A stretch of 64,000 bases of DNA, taken from positions 372,001-436,000 of the forward strand of contig BCIG01000006.1 of the NCBI GenBank assembly GCA_001599915.1, read 5' to 3'. Every line of letters starts with the position of its first letter. The first letter of the stretch is position 1. The notes under the pieces are model-generated. The model did not search any database. It saw nothing but the letters and a program-made list of their open reading frames with translations, and was not told the DNA's origin. This document shows, piece after piece, positions 1 through 13,756 of the stretch. This stretch comes from Symbiotaphrina buchneri (lineage: Eukaryota; Ascomycota; Symbiotaphrinales; Symbiotaphrinaceae). The translations under genes and the position numbers were made by a program.

Positions 1-257
1 TTTTCAAGCTTTAAGCTTGTATTCTTAACGTTTTTCAAGGTTTATCCTATCCTTAGTACTAATAGCTATATCAAAGCCTTAAGAAACGGTATATGTTGTT
101 ATACAACAGCTGTATCTTGCAATAATAGCTGTACCTTTGCAAGGTTGAATCCTCTAAGGCTGTAACAGCATAGTTACAATTTCTATCAGTTGGTAAGCCT
201 TCTTAGCGTTCTTCTGTTCCCTATTTTCCTATTATATGATAATAATGTCCCTGTATA
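1..257 (-). mobile_element. Putative leader of an LTR retrotransposon leaving the window
   Basis: This stretch lies directly downstream, on the minus strand, of a candidate 5' LTR and primer-binding site. It is less AT-rich than the block at 661-4550 and still contains CpG dinucleotides, so it seems less affected by RIP. No convincing open frame is visible. It may be the untranslated leader, or the start of a decayed gag, of an element that continues beyond position 1. The call depends entirely on the LTR interpretation. Confidence 0.3.
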
Positions 258-265
258 GGTCACCA
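258..265 (-). other. Candidate tRNA primer-binding site
   Basis: On the minus strand this reads TGGTGACC, starting three bases after the presumed CA end of the LTR. Most retrotransposon primer-binding sites start with TGG because they pair with the CCA end of a tRNA. This is the main reason for reading the LTR as a 5' LTR in minus orientation. Confidence 0.35.
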
Positions 266-268
266 ATA

Positions 269-661
269 TGTTAGGGTTGTTAGGGGTAGGTGGATAGCCA
301 CTGAATCAAGTAGGAGAATAGGTAGGGAGATATACTATAAGAAACACTATAATAAAACAAAGGGAATAAAGCCTTTGTACAGGCTATTATATAGAGAAAT
401 CACATAGAAAACCATATAAAGAAATCACCTATCTAAAACAAGAAACAAATATCAGTAAAACAGGTCCTGAATTCCCTATTTAATATGTTCCTCTATCTGA
501 TTATCAAAAAAAGAGCTTTTATCCTTTAGAATGCAGAACACCAGAGAAACATTATTCCGTTCTGTTCTGCTGAAGTTTAGACTATATCACATGATACCGG
601 TATAAAAGCACAAATCACCTTCTGTACCTTCTGCACCTTCTGCACCTTCTTCCCTACCACA
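269..661 (-). mobile_element. Candidate LTR (393 bp)
   Basis: The segment has imperfect inverted ends: it starts TGTTAGGG and ends CCCTACCACA on the plus strand, so TGT...ACA at the limits. It is bordered by a TGG-type primer-binding site on the minus side. Inside are a TATAAAAG at 600-607 (plus strand) and a 9-bp tandem repeat at about 617-652. Base composition differs clearly from the AT-saturated DNA that follows. No second copy is present in the window, so the LTR ends cannot be confirmed by pairing. It could be a solo LTR, the 5' LTR of an element lying to the left, or the 3' LTR of the decayed element to the right. Confidence 0.4.
617..652. repeat. 9-bp tandem repeat (unit CCTTCTGCA)
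   Basis: Three to four consecutive copies of a CCTTCTGCA-type unit, one with T for C (CTGTA). It sits inside the candidate LTR next to its right end. Repeats like this are common in LTR U3/R regions. Confidence 0.7.
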
Positions 662-3600
662 TTATTACTTGTATTTATCTGAAAATATATTTTAAAACAT
701 ATCTATCCTAGTTTTTATAAGATTTATTCTATTTTAAATATTAGATAATTTATTTTTATTGTAACTGTATTAATTGAACAATAGATATAAACTATCCTAA
801 GCTTGTTAGACTTTTTTTAAAATGTACATAATCTTTATTAACTATAAAGACTTGTATTATATCAATATATTAGTTTTAATTAGTTATAAAAGTGTTTTCT
901 TTTGATATTTAATCTTTTATAGATTATATAACTAGGACTTTATTATCTTTAATATAATATTTAAATAAGTAAGAATCTGATAAATAATTAAATCTGTTTT
1001 AGATATATTTTAAATGTCCTTAATAAATAAATTCTTATAAATAAACAATAACCATTTTGTTTTTAGTTGTTCAACATCAGATCTAACTTGATTTTCTATT
1101 AAACCTAAGTATTATCTTACCTAGGTTTTAATCTTATTTTTTAACATTGTTAACAATGATTAGTAATAATCATTTAACTACCTAGTAGTTAGAAATCAAT
1201 CTTTCTTTTTCAAACTTGTATTCTTTAATTAATTATCAGTTATTCTGTTATTAATCTATAACTAAGTAATATACCATGGTTTCTATCTTTATAAGTAATA
1301 AAAGATACCATTTTATATAGTATCAGTTAAGAGTGTTTTTTATATCCTGTTTTAATTTAATATAAACTAAGTATCATTTTATATTAAACTTCTTTAACTA
1401 TTCCTGAATAAAGTATGTTCTAGTTATCTTTTCTAATACTAGATTATCTAAACTAATATTAAATAAGTTAATAATAGATATTATAATGTTCTTTAGATAT
1501 AGATTCAACTTTTACTCCTGTAGTAAAAATCAAAAGATAAAAGTTATTGTTATTTATACTAACTAGTTATATATTAAACCTATAATATGGTTTTTATTAT
1601 TATCTTTCTTTGTTTTTCTAACTTGTTATATAGGTTAGTTATTAATCTTGTCTTTTTTGTTTTTATATATCAAGGGTTAAAATATCTTTAATTCTATATT
1701 AATAATATAGATAATAAAACTTTATAAAACTTGTTAACTATTCTTTATAACATAATAACCATTATTACTAGTTATAATCAATCTGTTTATCTGTTATAAT
1801 TAATAACTTATCCTTTAATCTACCAGTTATTCTATTCTTTAAACTTAGTATAGTTTATTTTAAAATCTTACTTTCTTTACCTAGTTCTGTTCTATAACCT
1901 TATACAGTTCCTAGTTTATTCTACTATTAGTATAACCTAGATTCTATACTAATGAAATCCTTTTTTTAAATCTGTTAAGTATCTAGAAGTTGTTTTTTTT
2001 GTTTTTTTGTTTTTTTAAACTTAGTTTCATCTTAGATTTCAGAAAGAATAATGTTTCAGATTATATCTATAATTATATCTGTTCTTAATACTAGATCTTG
2101 TAGAATGTACAAATTAAATCTTCTTTTTAATTATCAATGATTATTATACATATTTAAAATAATCATTAGAACCTTAATAAATGATAGTAATATTGTACAA
2201 AGAATAATATAGGTTTTTTCCTGTTAATCATAGATAAAATACTTTTTTTATAATAACCTGTTATATTATTTGTTTTAAACCAAGGTCTTCCTAATAGTAA
2301 GAAGTATATTAGGTTCCCTGGAATTATTTATAACTTTATCTAGGATATAATATTAGTTATATTAATTTAAACTTAGATATAGCTTGGAATTTTGATTTAA
2401 ACTCTATTTACTTATTAAATAAGCAGGTTATTATCTGATAATAAGTTCATTCTATACTTAGTTATAATAGATAATAAAATAACGTTAATATTTAACCTAG
2501 GGTTTATAAAAATCTTTATCAACTTGTATAATTTAAAACAATAATCCTGTTTAAAGAACCTTATTATAAAAAAATTCAGGATTAAAAACTATCTTAGTAT
2601 TTCTATCTGGTTTATAGTAACTGATATAATTATATTGGTTTCTTTTACAATTATAAAAATAGTTTAACTTTGTTTAGATTTATTAAAATATTAAGTCCTG
2701 GTTTCTAATTTAAACTCTTTTTTAATATCTGTATAAATAAATAGTAAAATCTTTGTTAATTATTCTAGAAATAGTATAACTATATTAAACTTAATTATGT
2801 TTTATATATTAAATTAACTCTTTCTAATTATAACCTTAATATGATAATATTAATCTAGATTAATTGATTTTCTTTGTTTATAACTTGTTATTATTAAAAC
2901 CTTTTAAATATACTTATTAGATAACTTAATATTAACCTTTTAAACATTCTATTTACTGGTTATTATATATATATTCTGTAGATTGTTTTTCTAAATTAGT
3001 TTTCTAAGTTTAATATCTATATTAGGTTAATCCTTATTTAGATCATCTAAACCTGGTATTAAAATGTTATATATTTCTTGATACTTTATATTATAGTTTC
3101 CTAGAATCTATTTATTAATATTCTTTATATCTTTTCCTATTATAAACTTATTAACAGATATTTTATTAATATAATTCATTATAACTTGTAAATAGTTATA
3201 TAATTAGGTAAAATAAGGTTAGGTAAACTTTAATTTAAATGTTAAATACTTTCTTTTGTTTACTATATATTAATTAAACTTGTATTAAACTTAAGTTTAT
3301 TTATTTAATAATAACAACAGGTTTTTATACCCTGGAGATATATATCTAACTTTTCTATAATAAAAGTACATCATATTAAAGTTATACTTTAATTATTATT
3401 CTATATTATCTGGTTTTTTAATTATTAATAAAATGTTTAAATTGTTAGTTATCTATAGAACTAAAGGTATTAAGTCCTGGTATATATTCTACTGGTTGGT
3501 TATCTTACTTAATTTATTTTCTCCAGTATAATTACTAACATTTTAAATTAATCATTTATTATCTTTAATATCTTTTAGTTTTTTATTATTATTATCAGGT

Positions 3601-4550
3601 TTTGTGTATATCTCTATTGGTTATATCTTATAATTACTTGTTCTTTACCTATTTTTAATATATTAATAATATAGTTAAAGATTATAAAAAATGATTAGAA
3701 ACATTTGTTATATACCTAAGATTTATACTGTTACAATGTTATTTAATTCTTTTATTATTATAATATAAAACTTTTTTTTATTTAAAAGGATAGTTAATAA
3801 TAAAGATTATAAACTTAATTAAAATATTTATATATTAAACAATGATTTTGTTTAAACTGTTTTAACTTTATATATATAATAAAACTATTATTTTCTTTTA
3901 TTTAAGTCTTTAGAAAATATTCTTTAAAGACCTAATATAGTTTTCCTTTATTATTTTAAATATCTTTGTTTAATTTAACAATAAATCTTACTATTAATCT
4001 AGTAACCTTGATAGTAAACATATATAAACAACTTTCTAAATTGTTAAAATCTGGTTTAATAAGTTTAAATACTTTGTTCATGATTTTTAACCAGAATGTA
4101 ATATTGTTGTTTAATTATCTAATAAATATAGGAATTATTTACAAGAAGTTTATTACTATAATAACAAAATATAAACTAGTAACCAGATATAAAACCTTTT
4201 TACTTTTTAATTCTGTTAAATATTCTTGTTAACAGTATACTTGAATAAAAGTTTAAAGTTAAATAGTTATAAGTAACAAGAGTTAAATAAAATCTGTTAT
4301 AAAACAATAGTTTAAACTTTAATAAATATTTTAATGGTTTTAAAACTGGTATACTGTTAGAAACATTGTATCTATATTTTTGTTTATTATAAATGTTAGA
4401 CTTTAATATAAACTTTTAAAATTTAATATCTTAATACTATAAAGTAGTAACCTTTCTCTTGATATCAATTAACAGTTTCTTGTTTTATTCTTATAGGTTG
4501 ATGACTTTTAATTTGTTATTATGTTTTATTGTTCTTATAGAATAGTAACT
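662..4550. repeat. AT-rich RIP-degraded transposon block
   Basis: Almost 4 kb of very AT-rich DNA dominated by TA steps, with almost no CpG (one around 2483 is a rare exception) and stop codons in all frames. This is the expected result of repeat-induced point mutation (C to T, mainly at CpA) on old transposon copies in Pezizomycotina. The plus strand is T-rich, which fits an A-rich coding strand on the minus side. One stretch near 2240-2400 still translates as a retropepsin-like segment. No intact gene is present; an 88-codon open frame at 3966-4232 is low-complexity AT sequence. Confidence 0.85.
2240..2400 (-). pseudogene. RIP-mutated retropepsin (Ty3/gypsy-type polyprotein) remnant
   Basis: On the minus strand, if TAG and TAA are read as the RIP products of TGG, CAG or CAA, a continuous protein trace appears. 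It has an IIPGNLIYFLLLGRPWFK segment, which resembles the end of an LTR-retrotransposon aspartic protease (the LLGRPW-type motif). The stop codons fall where Trp and Gln would be expected. This suggests the AT-rich block includes a gypsy-type pol gene running right to left. Reverse transcriptase and integrase traces were not identified by eye. Confidence 0.45.
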
Positions 4551-5160
4551 TTTACTTTAAGAAGGTATGTAGTATGTATATCTGATACTCTACTAAACTA
4601 ACGATTCTCTTTGTCAGAATTAAAGAATAAAGATAATTCTCTTTTATAAAAACTGTTATTTGTATAGAACTCCTGGTAGAGCTTAAGGTACACTCTCTGT
4701 GTTCCTTGACAGTGAGGACAAGTTCCTTAGGGAGTATCCTGCTTTGACAAGAAGACAATTGACTAACTAACCTCTTGAAAAAGGTGGTTTTGCTCCGAAG
4801 AGCTTGAAACTGACTACAAGAAGAGTTCCAGGGAACGAATCTCCATGGATCAACCCCCAAATAAAATACACTAGGACGGATTTTGATGAACCTTGTGGTA
4901 TTAGAGATAGTAGTGGTCGTGTTGTGTAGCTAGCTAAGAGACAAGAGAACAGAGTAGCAAACTACCCGCTTTTTCCACCAAGCAAGCTCACCAAGCTCAC
5001 AGCGTGCTCATGTGTCTTTTCAAACGGACACCAAATGACGTTGGAGCTACCTCTACCTGCAATGAATTTATCCGTGTCACGCTCGCGCCATTTACAATTG
5101 AGATGTACGAAACGATCCATCTGAGAAGCAACAAAAAGTGGTAGACCCAGCGGAGCAGGT
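4551..5160. other. Transition from RIP block to normal DNA; upstream region of NAA30
   Basis: Base composition rises from AT-saturated to ordinary over a few hundred bases, with normal CpG frequency from about 4870. The region includes the presumed promoter and 5' UTR of the gene starting at 5161. A minus-strand open frame at 4552-4860 has no ATG start and no recognisable domain, so it is not called a gene. No TATA box stands out. Confidence 0.6.
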
Positions 5161-5854
5161 ATGAGCTCCCCAGCGGCTTCACAACCAGCCGCAAACCTGC
5201 GCTACGTGCAGTACGACAGCAGCAAAGAACCAGAATACCTCTCCGCCATTCGGCAGCTCATCTCCAAAGACCTCTCGGAGCCATATAGCATTTATGTTTA
5301 CCGATATTTTCTGTACCAATGGGGCGATCTATGCTTTATGGTAACCATGTTCTATGCAGTACCTAGAACCATCTCCGGCTAACATCCCTTGCCAGGCGCT
5401 GGATGACGCGGACCAGCTCGTGGGAGTTGTAATTAACAAACTTGAGCCGCATCGTGGCGGGCCACTAAGGGGTTATATCGCCATGCTAGCGGTCAGAGAG
5501 GAGTATCGGGCCAAGGGGATTGCAACGAAGCTAGTCAAAATGGCCATTGATGCCATGGTTGAGCGCGATGCGGATGAGGTAAGTGATCGACTACCTGACA
5601 TTCTGTTTGTAAATTGTGTTGATGGCCAATTCCTGCGAAAGATCGCTCTAGAGACGGAGACTACCAATACAGCTGCAATGAAACTCTACGAGCGTCTTGG
5701 TTTCCTTCGAAGCAAGTCTCTCCATCGTTATTACCTTAACGGTAGTACAGCTTTCCGGTTAGTACTGTACCTGAAGGCAGGTACCGGCTATGCACGACCG
5801 GGTTACGATGGCTGGAGCCTTGACGAATTCCAATATGGACCTCCTTTGGCTTGA
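5161..5854 (+). CDS. MAK3: N-alpha-acetyltransferase 30, NatC catalytic subunit
   Basis: This is the catalytic GNAT subunit of the NatC complex, which acetylates N-termini such as Met-Leu and Met-Ile on nascent chains in the cytosol. Exons are 5161-5340, 5396-5578 and 5642-5854, separated by 55- and 63-nt introns; the joined protein is 191 aa, a normal size for the family. The acetyl-CoA loop R-x-x-G-x-A is at residues 98-103 (RAKGIA). The C-terminal part (LETETTNTAAMKLYERLGF, then YYLNG) matches the NAA30 signature closely. The second intron is in frame without a stop, so an unspliced reading would add 21 residues, but the conserved E-x-ALETE junction supports splicing. It converges on CND1, with stop codons about 116 bp apart. 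It is the first gene next to the RIP block. Confidence 0.92.
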
Positions 5855-5970
5855 AGTAATATAATAGATACAGACCTTATCGAAGACTCCTAATCCCCAG
5901 CAAACCAAGGAACACCAACACGCCAAGTGGCCGGCGCCACTCCCAATTCCCTTCTCCAAGGCGAGCAAAA

Positions 5971-8900
5971 TCACGCATTTGCTTGGACCACTCGGAATCC
6001 AGCATTGACGGTCTTGGTAATCTCTTCGTTCTTGTGCTGGAGCAGTGACAGAGCATATGCGACGTCGTTCCATTGCCTCTCGCTCTCACATCTGGGAAGA
6101 CGAGCAGCAAGCTTCTCGGCAAGTTGTTTGGCATGTTTATCCTACATCAAGAGCATTAGTATCAATGTGGGCGAAAAGCTACGGATTGGCCCGGCTTACC
6201 TTCTCAATGAATGAAGCAAGGAATTTCACAATCCTCCGGAACGACTCCTCGTCCAGATCCTTCTCTGCTCCAAGTAGCGAGAACATGTCCACGAAATGGT
6301 TATAGATTGCGTTGTCTTTCGTTGCAAGCTCCGTGAAGAACATCTTGGAAAGGTCCGAGATTCTCTTGTCTGGATCTTCCAGGCACTTGGCCATCTCTCC
6401 AAGTTGGCCCTTGACCTTGACTTGACCGGCCAAGATGAGGAAGGTCAATGTCATCAAACAAGTCCGCTTCACGGATGGATCCGGGTCACTTAGTCGCCGG
6501 TATAGGAAGTCAGTGTTCTCATCGATAAGATGGTTGAAGCAGACAGCCATGTCTCCCAAAGAAATTACTATGTTACTCCGTACGATGGGATCTTTAGACC
6601 GTTCCAAAATGGTGATAAGCAACGGCAAGTTCTTCTCGCAATATTCGAACGATACGCACATCAGCTTGGCCATGCATAGTGCTGCAGCTGCTTGAAGGTT
6701 TCGGTTCTTGTAAGCGGTGTTGTTGGAGCAAATTTCTGTTACCAAAGGCCCAAAATTCGCCAGAAGTGATCGCTGGCCGAAGAGCAGTTCCCGCTCGCGA
6801 ATGTGAGCCATAGCCTCTGTAAAGTCGTCCTCGGTGGTACCGCCTATAAGGTCGAGTTCATCCTGGTCGGCTGAAGCGGCTTTTGCAGGAGTTGCGTCGA
6901 CGGACTTCGCCTTCTCCTTTTCAGCCTTCCGGCGCTTGAAGTCCATCTCACATTGTTCCAGATGCACAATCTGCTTTATGGCGATGTGACCAACAATAAA
7001 AAGAAGCTGCGAGAGGCCGGAAGCCCCTTTCTGTTTAATCTCAGGCTCTTCAGCAGGGGGCGTCAGTAATCTGCTCGCATCTGGAGCAGAAGCATCATCT
7101 GCTTCACCTGAAGCTGCGGGCGAATTGGCAAAGACTCTTTTGGTCGTCCGCCGGATGATCTCGGAGCAAAGGATGTCTGGGTGATTCGACAGTGCGTATA
7201 TGGCGCTGATGGCTTGCTCAGCGACACCGAACCTGTTCGATTTAGCAATAGAATGTTTCTCCGTGAAGGGCACCATCTCACCATTCTTTGTTGTCCGAGA
7301 CAAGCTCAGTAATCTGTGCGAGCTTAAGGAGTACTGCATGGTCGTTAGGGAGCCTTGATACCGAGACTGTAGTCCCTAGTTTACTTGTCATTTATCATCC
7401 GTCAGACACTGAATTCGAATCATACCTTTGGCTTGCCGACCACTGGGGTTGATACGCCTCAACGCGAGACAAGTATACTTTGCCAGCATTAGATCAGATC
7501 TGCCGAGACTACCCAGTCCTATCCTTAACATGGTCTCCAGCTCTTTCACTACAATATCCGGCTCAGCAAGTGCCAGCATACCCAGCACAATAATCGCCCC
7601 TCGCCGCTGACTTTTCGAGATTTCTTTCTTCTGCACACCGTAGACCTGCCATAACTTCGCGATTACCAGATCTTCAATATGACCAGCCTTCATCATTGTG
7701 CTCAGCAGCTGCTCCAGTGAGGTCAGCTCGGCCTGAGTAGCTCCAAAGGTCAAGCTGATCATATTTCTGGCAATATAGTTCGCAGTATCATTAGCGCTGA
7801 AAGTGTCGGGCGCGTCGAAGAAGAGGCCTTTGTAACAGTCAATCAGGTGAGTCTGTACACCTTTCCCCTCATCGCTATTGCCCTTCGTCCAAATCAGGCG
7901 TAGCATGCGGCGTATGCCTGCTCTTGCTGGCTCCAGTTTATATGCATCGGTGATGACAAAGAAATCCATCGCCTCGATAACTTCGCTCTTGTTCTTCGAC
8001 CCTAGTAGCTGTATCACCACATCTGATGCAGTGTGTAGAACTTCAATGAATCGAAGTGCTTCAATGTAGTATCGCCTAGTAAGCTGCAGGCGGCCTATAG
8101 CTTCGGATGTAGCAGCCTCTTCCGCTGCCTTCTGGAGGGCTAGAGCTTTCTCCTCCTCAGTCATTGGATCCATCTTCTTCGGAGAACCGTCCTCGATTTG
8201 CGTTGCATCATCAAGCAAGTCCTCGTCCACTGGAGCCTCAGCAGAAGCACGTTTCTCGGCTAAGCCTGGAGATCCTACTGGCGGTTTCAAGGCGTTCAAC
8301 TCTGACTCAACGGCTTGAAGACGTGCATCCCAATCCTTGTGGGATAATTGACCGCCATGCATCACGCTGAAGGGATGAGTTGAGACAAGTCGGCCGAGAA
8401 GCTTGATTGCGTTCCGTCGTACATTGCTGCTCTTGTCCTCAAGGCTTCGGGCAGCTAGCTCAGCAGCCGTTTGTCGTCTTTTCGGGAACTTTGTTTCCAG
8501 CTCACACAATTTGATGTACACTTGGATGGCTCGACATCTGCAGTAAGGGTTGATATCCAGAAAACGTTCCTCAAGCACATCAAAGAAAGCATTGATCTGT
8601 GTCTTGTGGTTCTCCGCTCGTTCATCCTGCTTACTCAAATCTGCAATGAGATTGCCACATATTTCAATTACCGCACATCTCAAAGTATATGCCTAAAACG
8701 TCAGGTCGTGATGCCAGTAGAAGTAGAATATCATGGGTAGTACCTCGCTATCCAATTGTTTTGCTAGCATAGTCATCTGCTTGATGACGAGTCTTGGAGC
8801 TAGCTCTGACAGTTTGATGAGGAAGGTTGAGATGGACTTAGGTCCTTTGGTGTCGTTACTATTAAACTCCTTATTACTCAATTCCCTGTAAGGTATCAGC

Positions 8901-9954
8901 GATGATGCGTTCCTCGGGCTTAAACCCGTAACCACAAGAATTGTAGAAGTCAGACCTGAGGACCTCATCGGTTAATTGTGGGTAGTCATATTGCTCAGCT
9001 AAGATATGCAATAGCTCAGCCATCGGGTCCGAGAGATGCTCAAAGTATGACAAATTTTGAATGATGGAAGTTTGAGCACCTAAAGCAATTAGTGAGCTGC
9101 CAGCACCTTACGGACGTGTTGTACCCACCAAAGGCATGTCCATGATGTTTGATTGCAATACAGAGCATCTTGAAGGAATGCATCTTGATCGCTGTATTTT
9201 TGACCCTTTGTTCACTTTCCAAGACTAGGTATACTGATCTTGTGAAGAGGTTAATAAACGTGTCTCTTTCTGATGTCGTCAGGAATATCTTTGCCAGCTT
9301 CAGCTTCAGCACTTTGCACATGGTATCCAGCGCTGTCTGTAACTGCGCGGATGAGTCCCAATTTCCATCTTTCCCCGCAGTTTTTGACTTCGGCGCCTTG
9401 CCTTGGCCCCTACCTCGGGCAACAGGCGCCGTAGCCGTCTTCTCTGCCGCTTTGGTTTCTACAGCAGCAATGGCCCACTGTAGTAGGAACCCGTAGATCT
9501 CGAGCAGCTGTTTATGTTGCTGTACAGCCTCCTGCTCATCTGTTTCCAGCTCGTGGTTGATGATATCTGCTTCAGCGGAGAGTCCAGACACGATGAGGTC
9601 AAAGGCTTTGCCCAAGGCATAATTCGGTATCATAGAAACGGACCTGGAAAGGTGAAAAAGTTCAGAATCAGGCTTATTTAAGTAGCATTGGTGTGACGAA
9701 GGAGAGGTTGGTGCACACTTCAACAAGAACTGTAGAGTATCCAAGTTTGACGGTCTTACGATCGCCTCTGGATTTTCTGCCACGGCATCCACGATCGGAT
9801 TTAACGCAGCGTTGATCAAAGCGTTGGTGAGCGAGTCCGGGTCATTTTCGCGATCAATGAGCTCTGCGCTTGCCTCGGGGGTCGGCACGGTCGCAGGATC
9901 GCTGAGGTACAGTTTGAGAGATTCATTGATGTCAAATTGGACATGGTCGCCCAT
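5971..9954 (-). CDS. CND1: Condensin complex subunit 1 (CAP-D2/Ycs4)
   Basis: HEAT-repeat subunit of condensin, which compacts and resolves mitotic chromosomes. Seven exons: 9954-9129, 9079-8956, 8885-8744, 8692-7426, 7375-7282, 7232-6200 and 6141-5971. They sum to 3657 nt (1218 aa), in the usual range for fungal Cnd1. The N-terminal part (from MGDHVQFDINESLKLYLSD) matches the Cnd1 N-terminal domain. Conserved stretches include ERFLDINPYCRCRAIQVY and, at about residues 985-1150, the C-terminal Cnd1 domain (LCMAKLMCVSFEYCEKNLP, SDPDPSVKRTCLMTLTFLI). The start is the ATG at 9954; an open frame further upstream begins at a non-ATG codon. A low-complexity basic linker (GRGQGKAPKSK) lies near residue 190. 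The gene is divergent from CDC7, with 394 bp between the two starts. Confidence 0.93.
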
Positions 9955-10348
9955 TTTGTCAAGAAGGAGGGAACCGATCCCCAGATAGAAGCGGTGCGTC
10001 CGGTGAGTGTGAGACGTTGGTCCTGGGTGTCTATTGTATGGAGGCAAGACGCGCGAAGTTATGGCCTCGTCTATGTGTATTCGAAAGTCTGTTGTGTTGT
10101 TTCCTAGTTGGGTTTAACCCCATCTCGAGCCCGCCACTTAGGTCGCAACAATGTTACGTTCATGGACCAGCCCTCATTCACTCCGCGAGTCCGTACAGCT
10201 ACTCCTACGGCAACCCAACGAATGAGAACGACGATCTGAAGGAAATGTGCGGGCATTTCTATTCGTAGCTCGCAATGGACAGAAAATCATAGATGCTATA
10301 CTACGTGTACATCCAGAATCCCGTCTATTCGCGGTTGGGAACGTCGGA
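9955..10348. promoter_or_regulatory. Shared upstream region of CND1 and CDC7
   Basis: A 394-bp interval between two divergent start codons. It must hold the promoters and 5' UTRs of both a condensin subunit and the replication-initiation kinase. No clear TATA box was seen. Open frames crossing it begin at non-ATG codons or are not conserved-looking. Confidence 0.5.
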
Positions 10349-12044
<1,696 letters not shown>

Positions 12045-12334
12045 AATGGGATGCCATGCAGGCAGGGTCCCACTTTTGGTAGGCTGAGAGAGTCAACTAG
12101 GACCTGTATTGATATCCTCAGACAAACAATTAGGCCCTTTCTGCTAGGATCTCTGAGAGCAGGTAATTTCAGGAATATCCCATCAATCACGCGAACAATT
12201 TGGCGAAGCCATAGATCGAACGTCAGTTGAGTAATTTGTTTTCATCACAGCAAACTCCGGTAGGGTCTATGGAACATTCCCCGAACCCATGCTGCGTCCT
12301 TATGCGATCCCCATGCACACTAAGAAGTCTTTTC

Positions 12335-13024
12335 TTACGCCACCAGCTCGACCACACCACCGGCCTCCTTGATCTTCCGCTCAGCCTCCTTGCTGAAGTA
12401 CCGTGCCCGCACCACAATTGGTATTTCTGGGAGTCTGCCCTTGCCAAGAACTTTTGAGTAGCCGAGAGGGAGGAGATCGAGAACGGGAGCAGTGTCGGTC
12501 TTCTTGTCGACAACGTAGGCATCACGCTTTTCGACGGGTACGAGAGACCAAAGCTATATGAACAAACACAGAATCAGCACCGAACTCCGAGATTTGAAAC
12601 CCGACCTCTGGCTCTTGGGCCAGGACGATATGTACCATCCCTACGATGGGACTGGACGAGAAAAGATCGTATCTGTATTTCCCAACGCACCTTGTCGAGG
12701 TTGATCACAGGCTTCCAGAACTGGTTGTTCAGCTTGTGGAAGTACCGCATACCGACTTTTCCGAAGTAACCAGGATGGTACTTGTCAAGGTTGGTCCTGT
12801 GGTGATGCTGACCACCAGCCATACCGCGACCACCGGGATGCTTGCGGTGCTTGCCTACACGACCGTGGCCGGCCGAGACGTGACCACGGCTAAGAGATGT
12901 CAATATCCTGTCACAACAACTATTTCGAAGGCGAATGGAAGATAATAGAGAGGGCCGCTGGTTTATCTGCCGGTGCTGGATAGGAGACGTACTGCTTTCT
13001 GGTCTTTGTCAATCTGGTAGGCAT
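12335..13024 (-). CDS. RPL28: 60S ribosomal protein uL15 (L28/L27a)
   Basis: Large-subunit ribosomal protein. Exons 13024-12993 (32 nt), 12889-12691 and 12553-12335, with 103- and 137-nt introns, give exactly 149 aa, the length of yeast Rpl28. The start [20 protein letters not shown] and the segment [15 protein letters not shown] are diagnostic; the C-terminus [13 protein letters not shown] also fits. The first intron splits codon 11 (CA|C, His), a common position for an early intron in ribosomal-protein genes. A promoter element shared with the eL41 gene lies 114-130 bp upstream of the ATG. No box C/D snoRNA pattern was seen in the introns. Confidence 0.97.
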
Positions 13025-13756
13025 CTTGTCGGTGCTGGAGACGCCTTTTCGCTGTTGGTTGGCACTGTGCGTCGCGATCGCTCGAGATGAGGTGGTGAGT
13101 TGACGAAGTGTGCTGCTTAGCTAAGATTCGCTACTAAGGGTTTTGCCCTAAAGCCTGCTCGCGCCTTGGCAACCAGCCCCTGAACCCCTGGCGAGGAACA
13201 TCCTCTCCAGCCCTTTGCGCAGAATCTGACTCCAGCGGTACCGAATTGTATTAATCTGTCTTCTAGACCATGGACGTACTTTTGCCTTGAAGAGATTATC
13301 AAAGGAGGCATGTTTAAGTTTACAAAGCTATTTTCTCTTAGTAGCAGGACGTTTGGAGAACTCTCATCTTTTCGGGTATGAAAGGCAATAATGCCAAGGC
13401 TTTATCCGGTAGAGTAAACATGAAGATGTGTTATGTGACGCTCGCGCTCTTAACCTCTGGTACATTATCTTCTACCGAGGCTGGTCACTGATATTGACCG
13501 GGTCTATCAAGCAGTATGCCACATGCATTGCATGGAAGTTCCACCAAAACCCCCGTAACTCCGCTTTTGCAAGCAACCGATGAGCATGCAGAGATGGGTT
13601 AGAACCAAGCGGCGAAACACCCAGCTCCACAGGTAGAAAGGTGATCGGCAGCATTCATAATGTAACTCCCACATCCCGATATTCTCGCAGATACAGCAAG
13701 ATAATAATAGACCGCTTGCCCGGCATAGAAAGCCGCACGTAGGCCCACCATGACGC
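13025..13756. other. Intergenic region between RPL28 and the Reb1-like gene
   Basis: About 730 bp holding the RPL28 promoter (minus strand) and the 3' UTR of the Reb1-like gene. Apart from the element at 13138-13154 nothing else was recognised. Small minus-strand open frames here have no family resemblance. Confidence 0.5.
13138..13154 (-). promoter_or_regulatory. Ribosomal-protein promoter element (TTTAGGGC...AAACCC)
   Basis: On the minus strand this reads GCTTTAGGGCAAAACCC, 114-130 bp upstream of the RPL28 start. A nearly identical element lies upstream of the eL41 gene at 50252-50271. The AGGG/ACCC core resembles telobox-like sites known from ribosomal-protein promoters in several fungi. 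Confidence 0.5.

Noticed and set aside
3966-4232. 88-codon plus-strand open frame inside the AT-rich block
   Set aside because: Low-complexity Ile/Leu/Asn/Lys translation from AT-saturated DNA; no domain.
4552-4860. 102-codon minus-strand open frame at the block border
   Set aside because: Starts with TTG, no recognisable domain, lower half is AT-rich sequence.
12554-12690. Possible snoRNA in the second RPL28 intron
   Set aside because: A CTGA is present, but no RTGATGA box C in the right position and no terminal stem.
13117-13311. 64-codon minus-strand open frame upstream of RPL28
   Set aside because: Lies over the promoter element of RPL28; no family resemblance.
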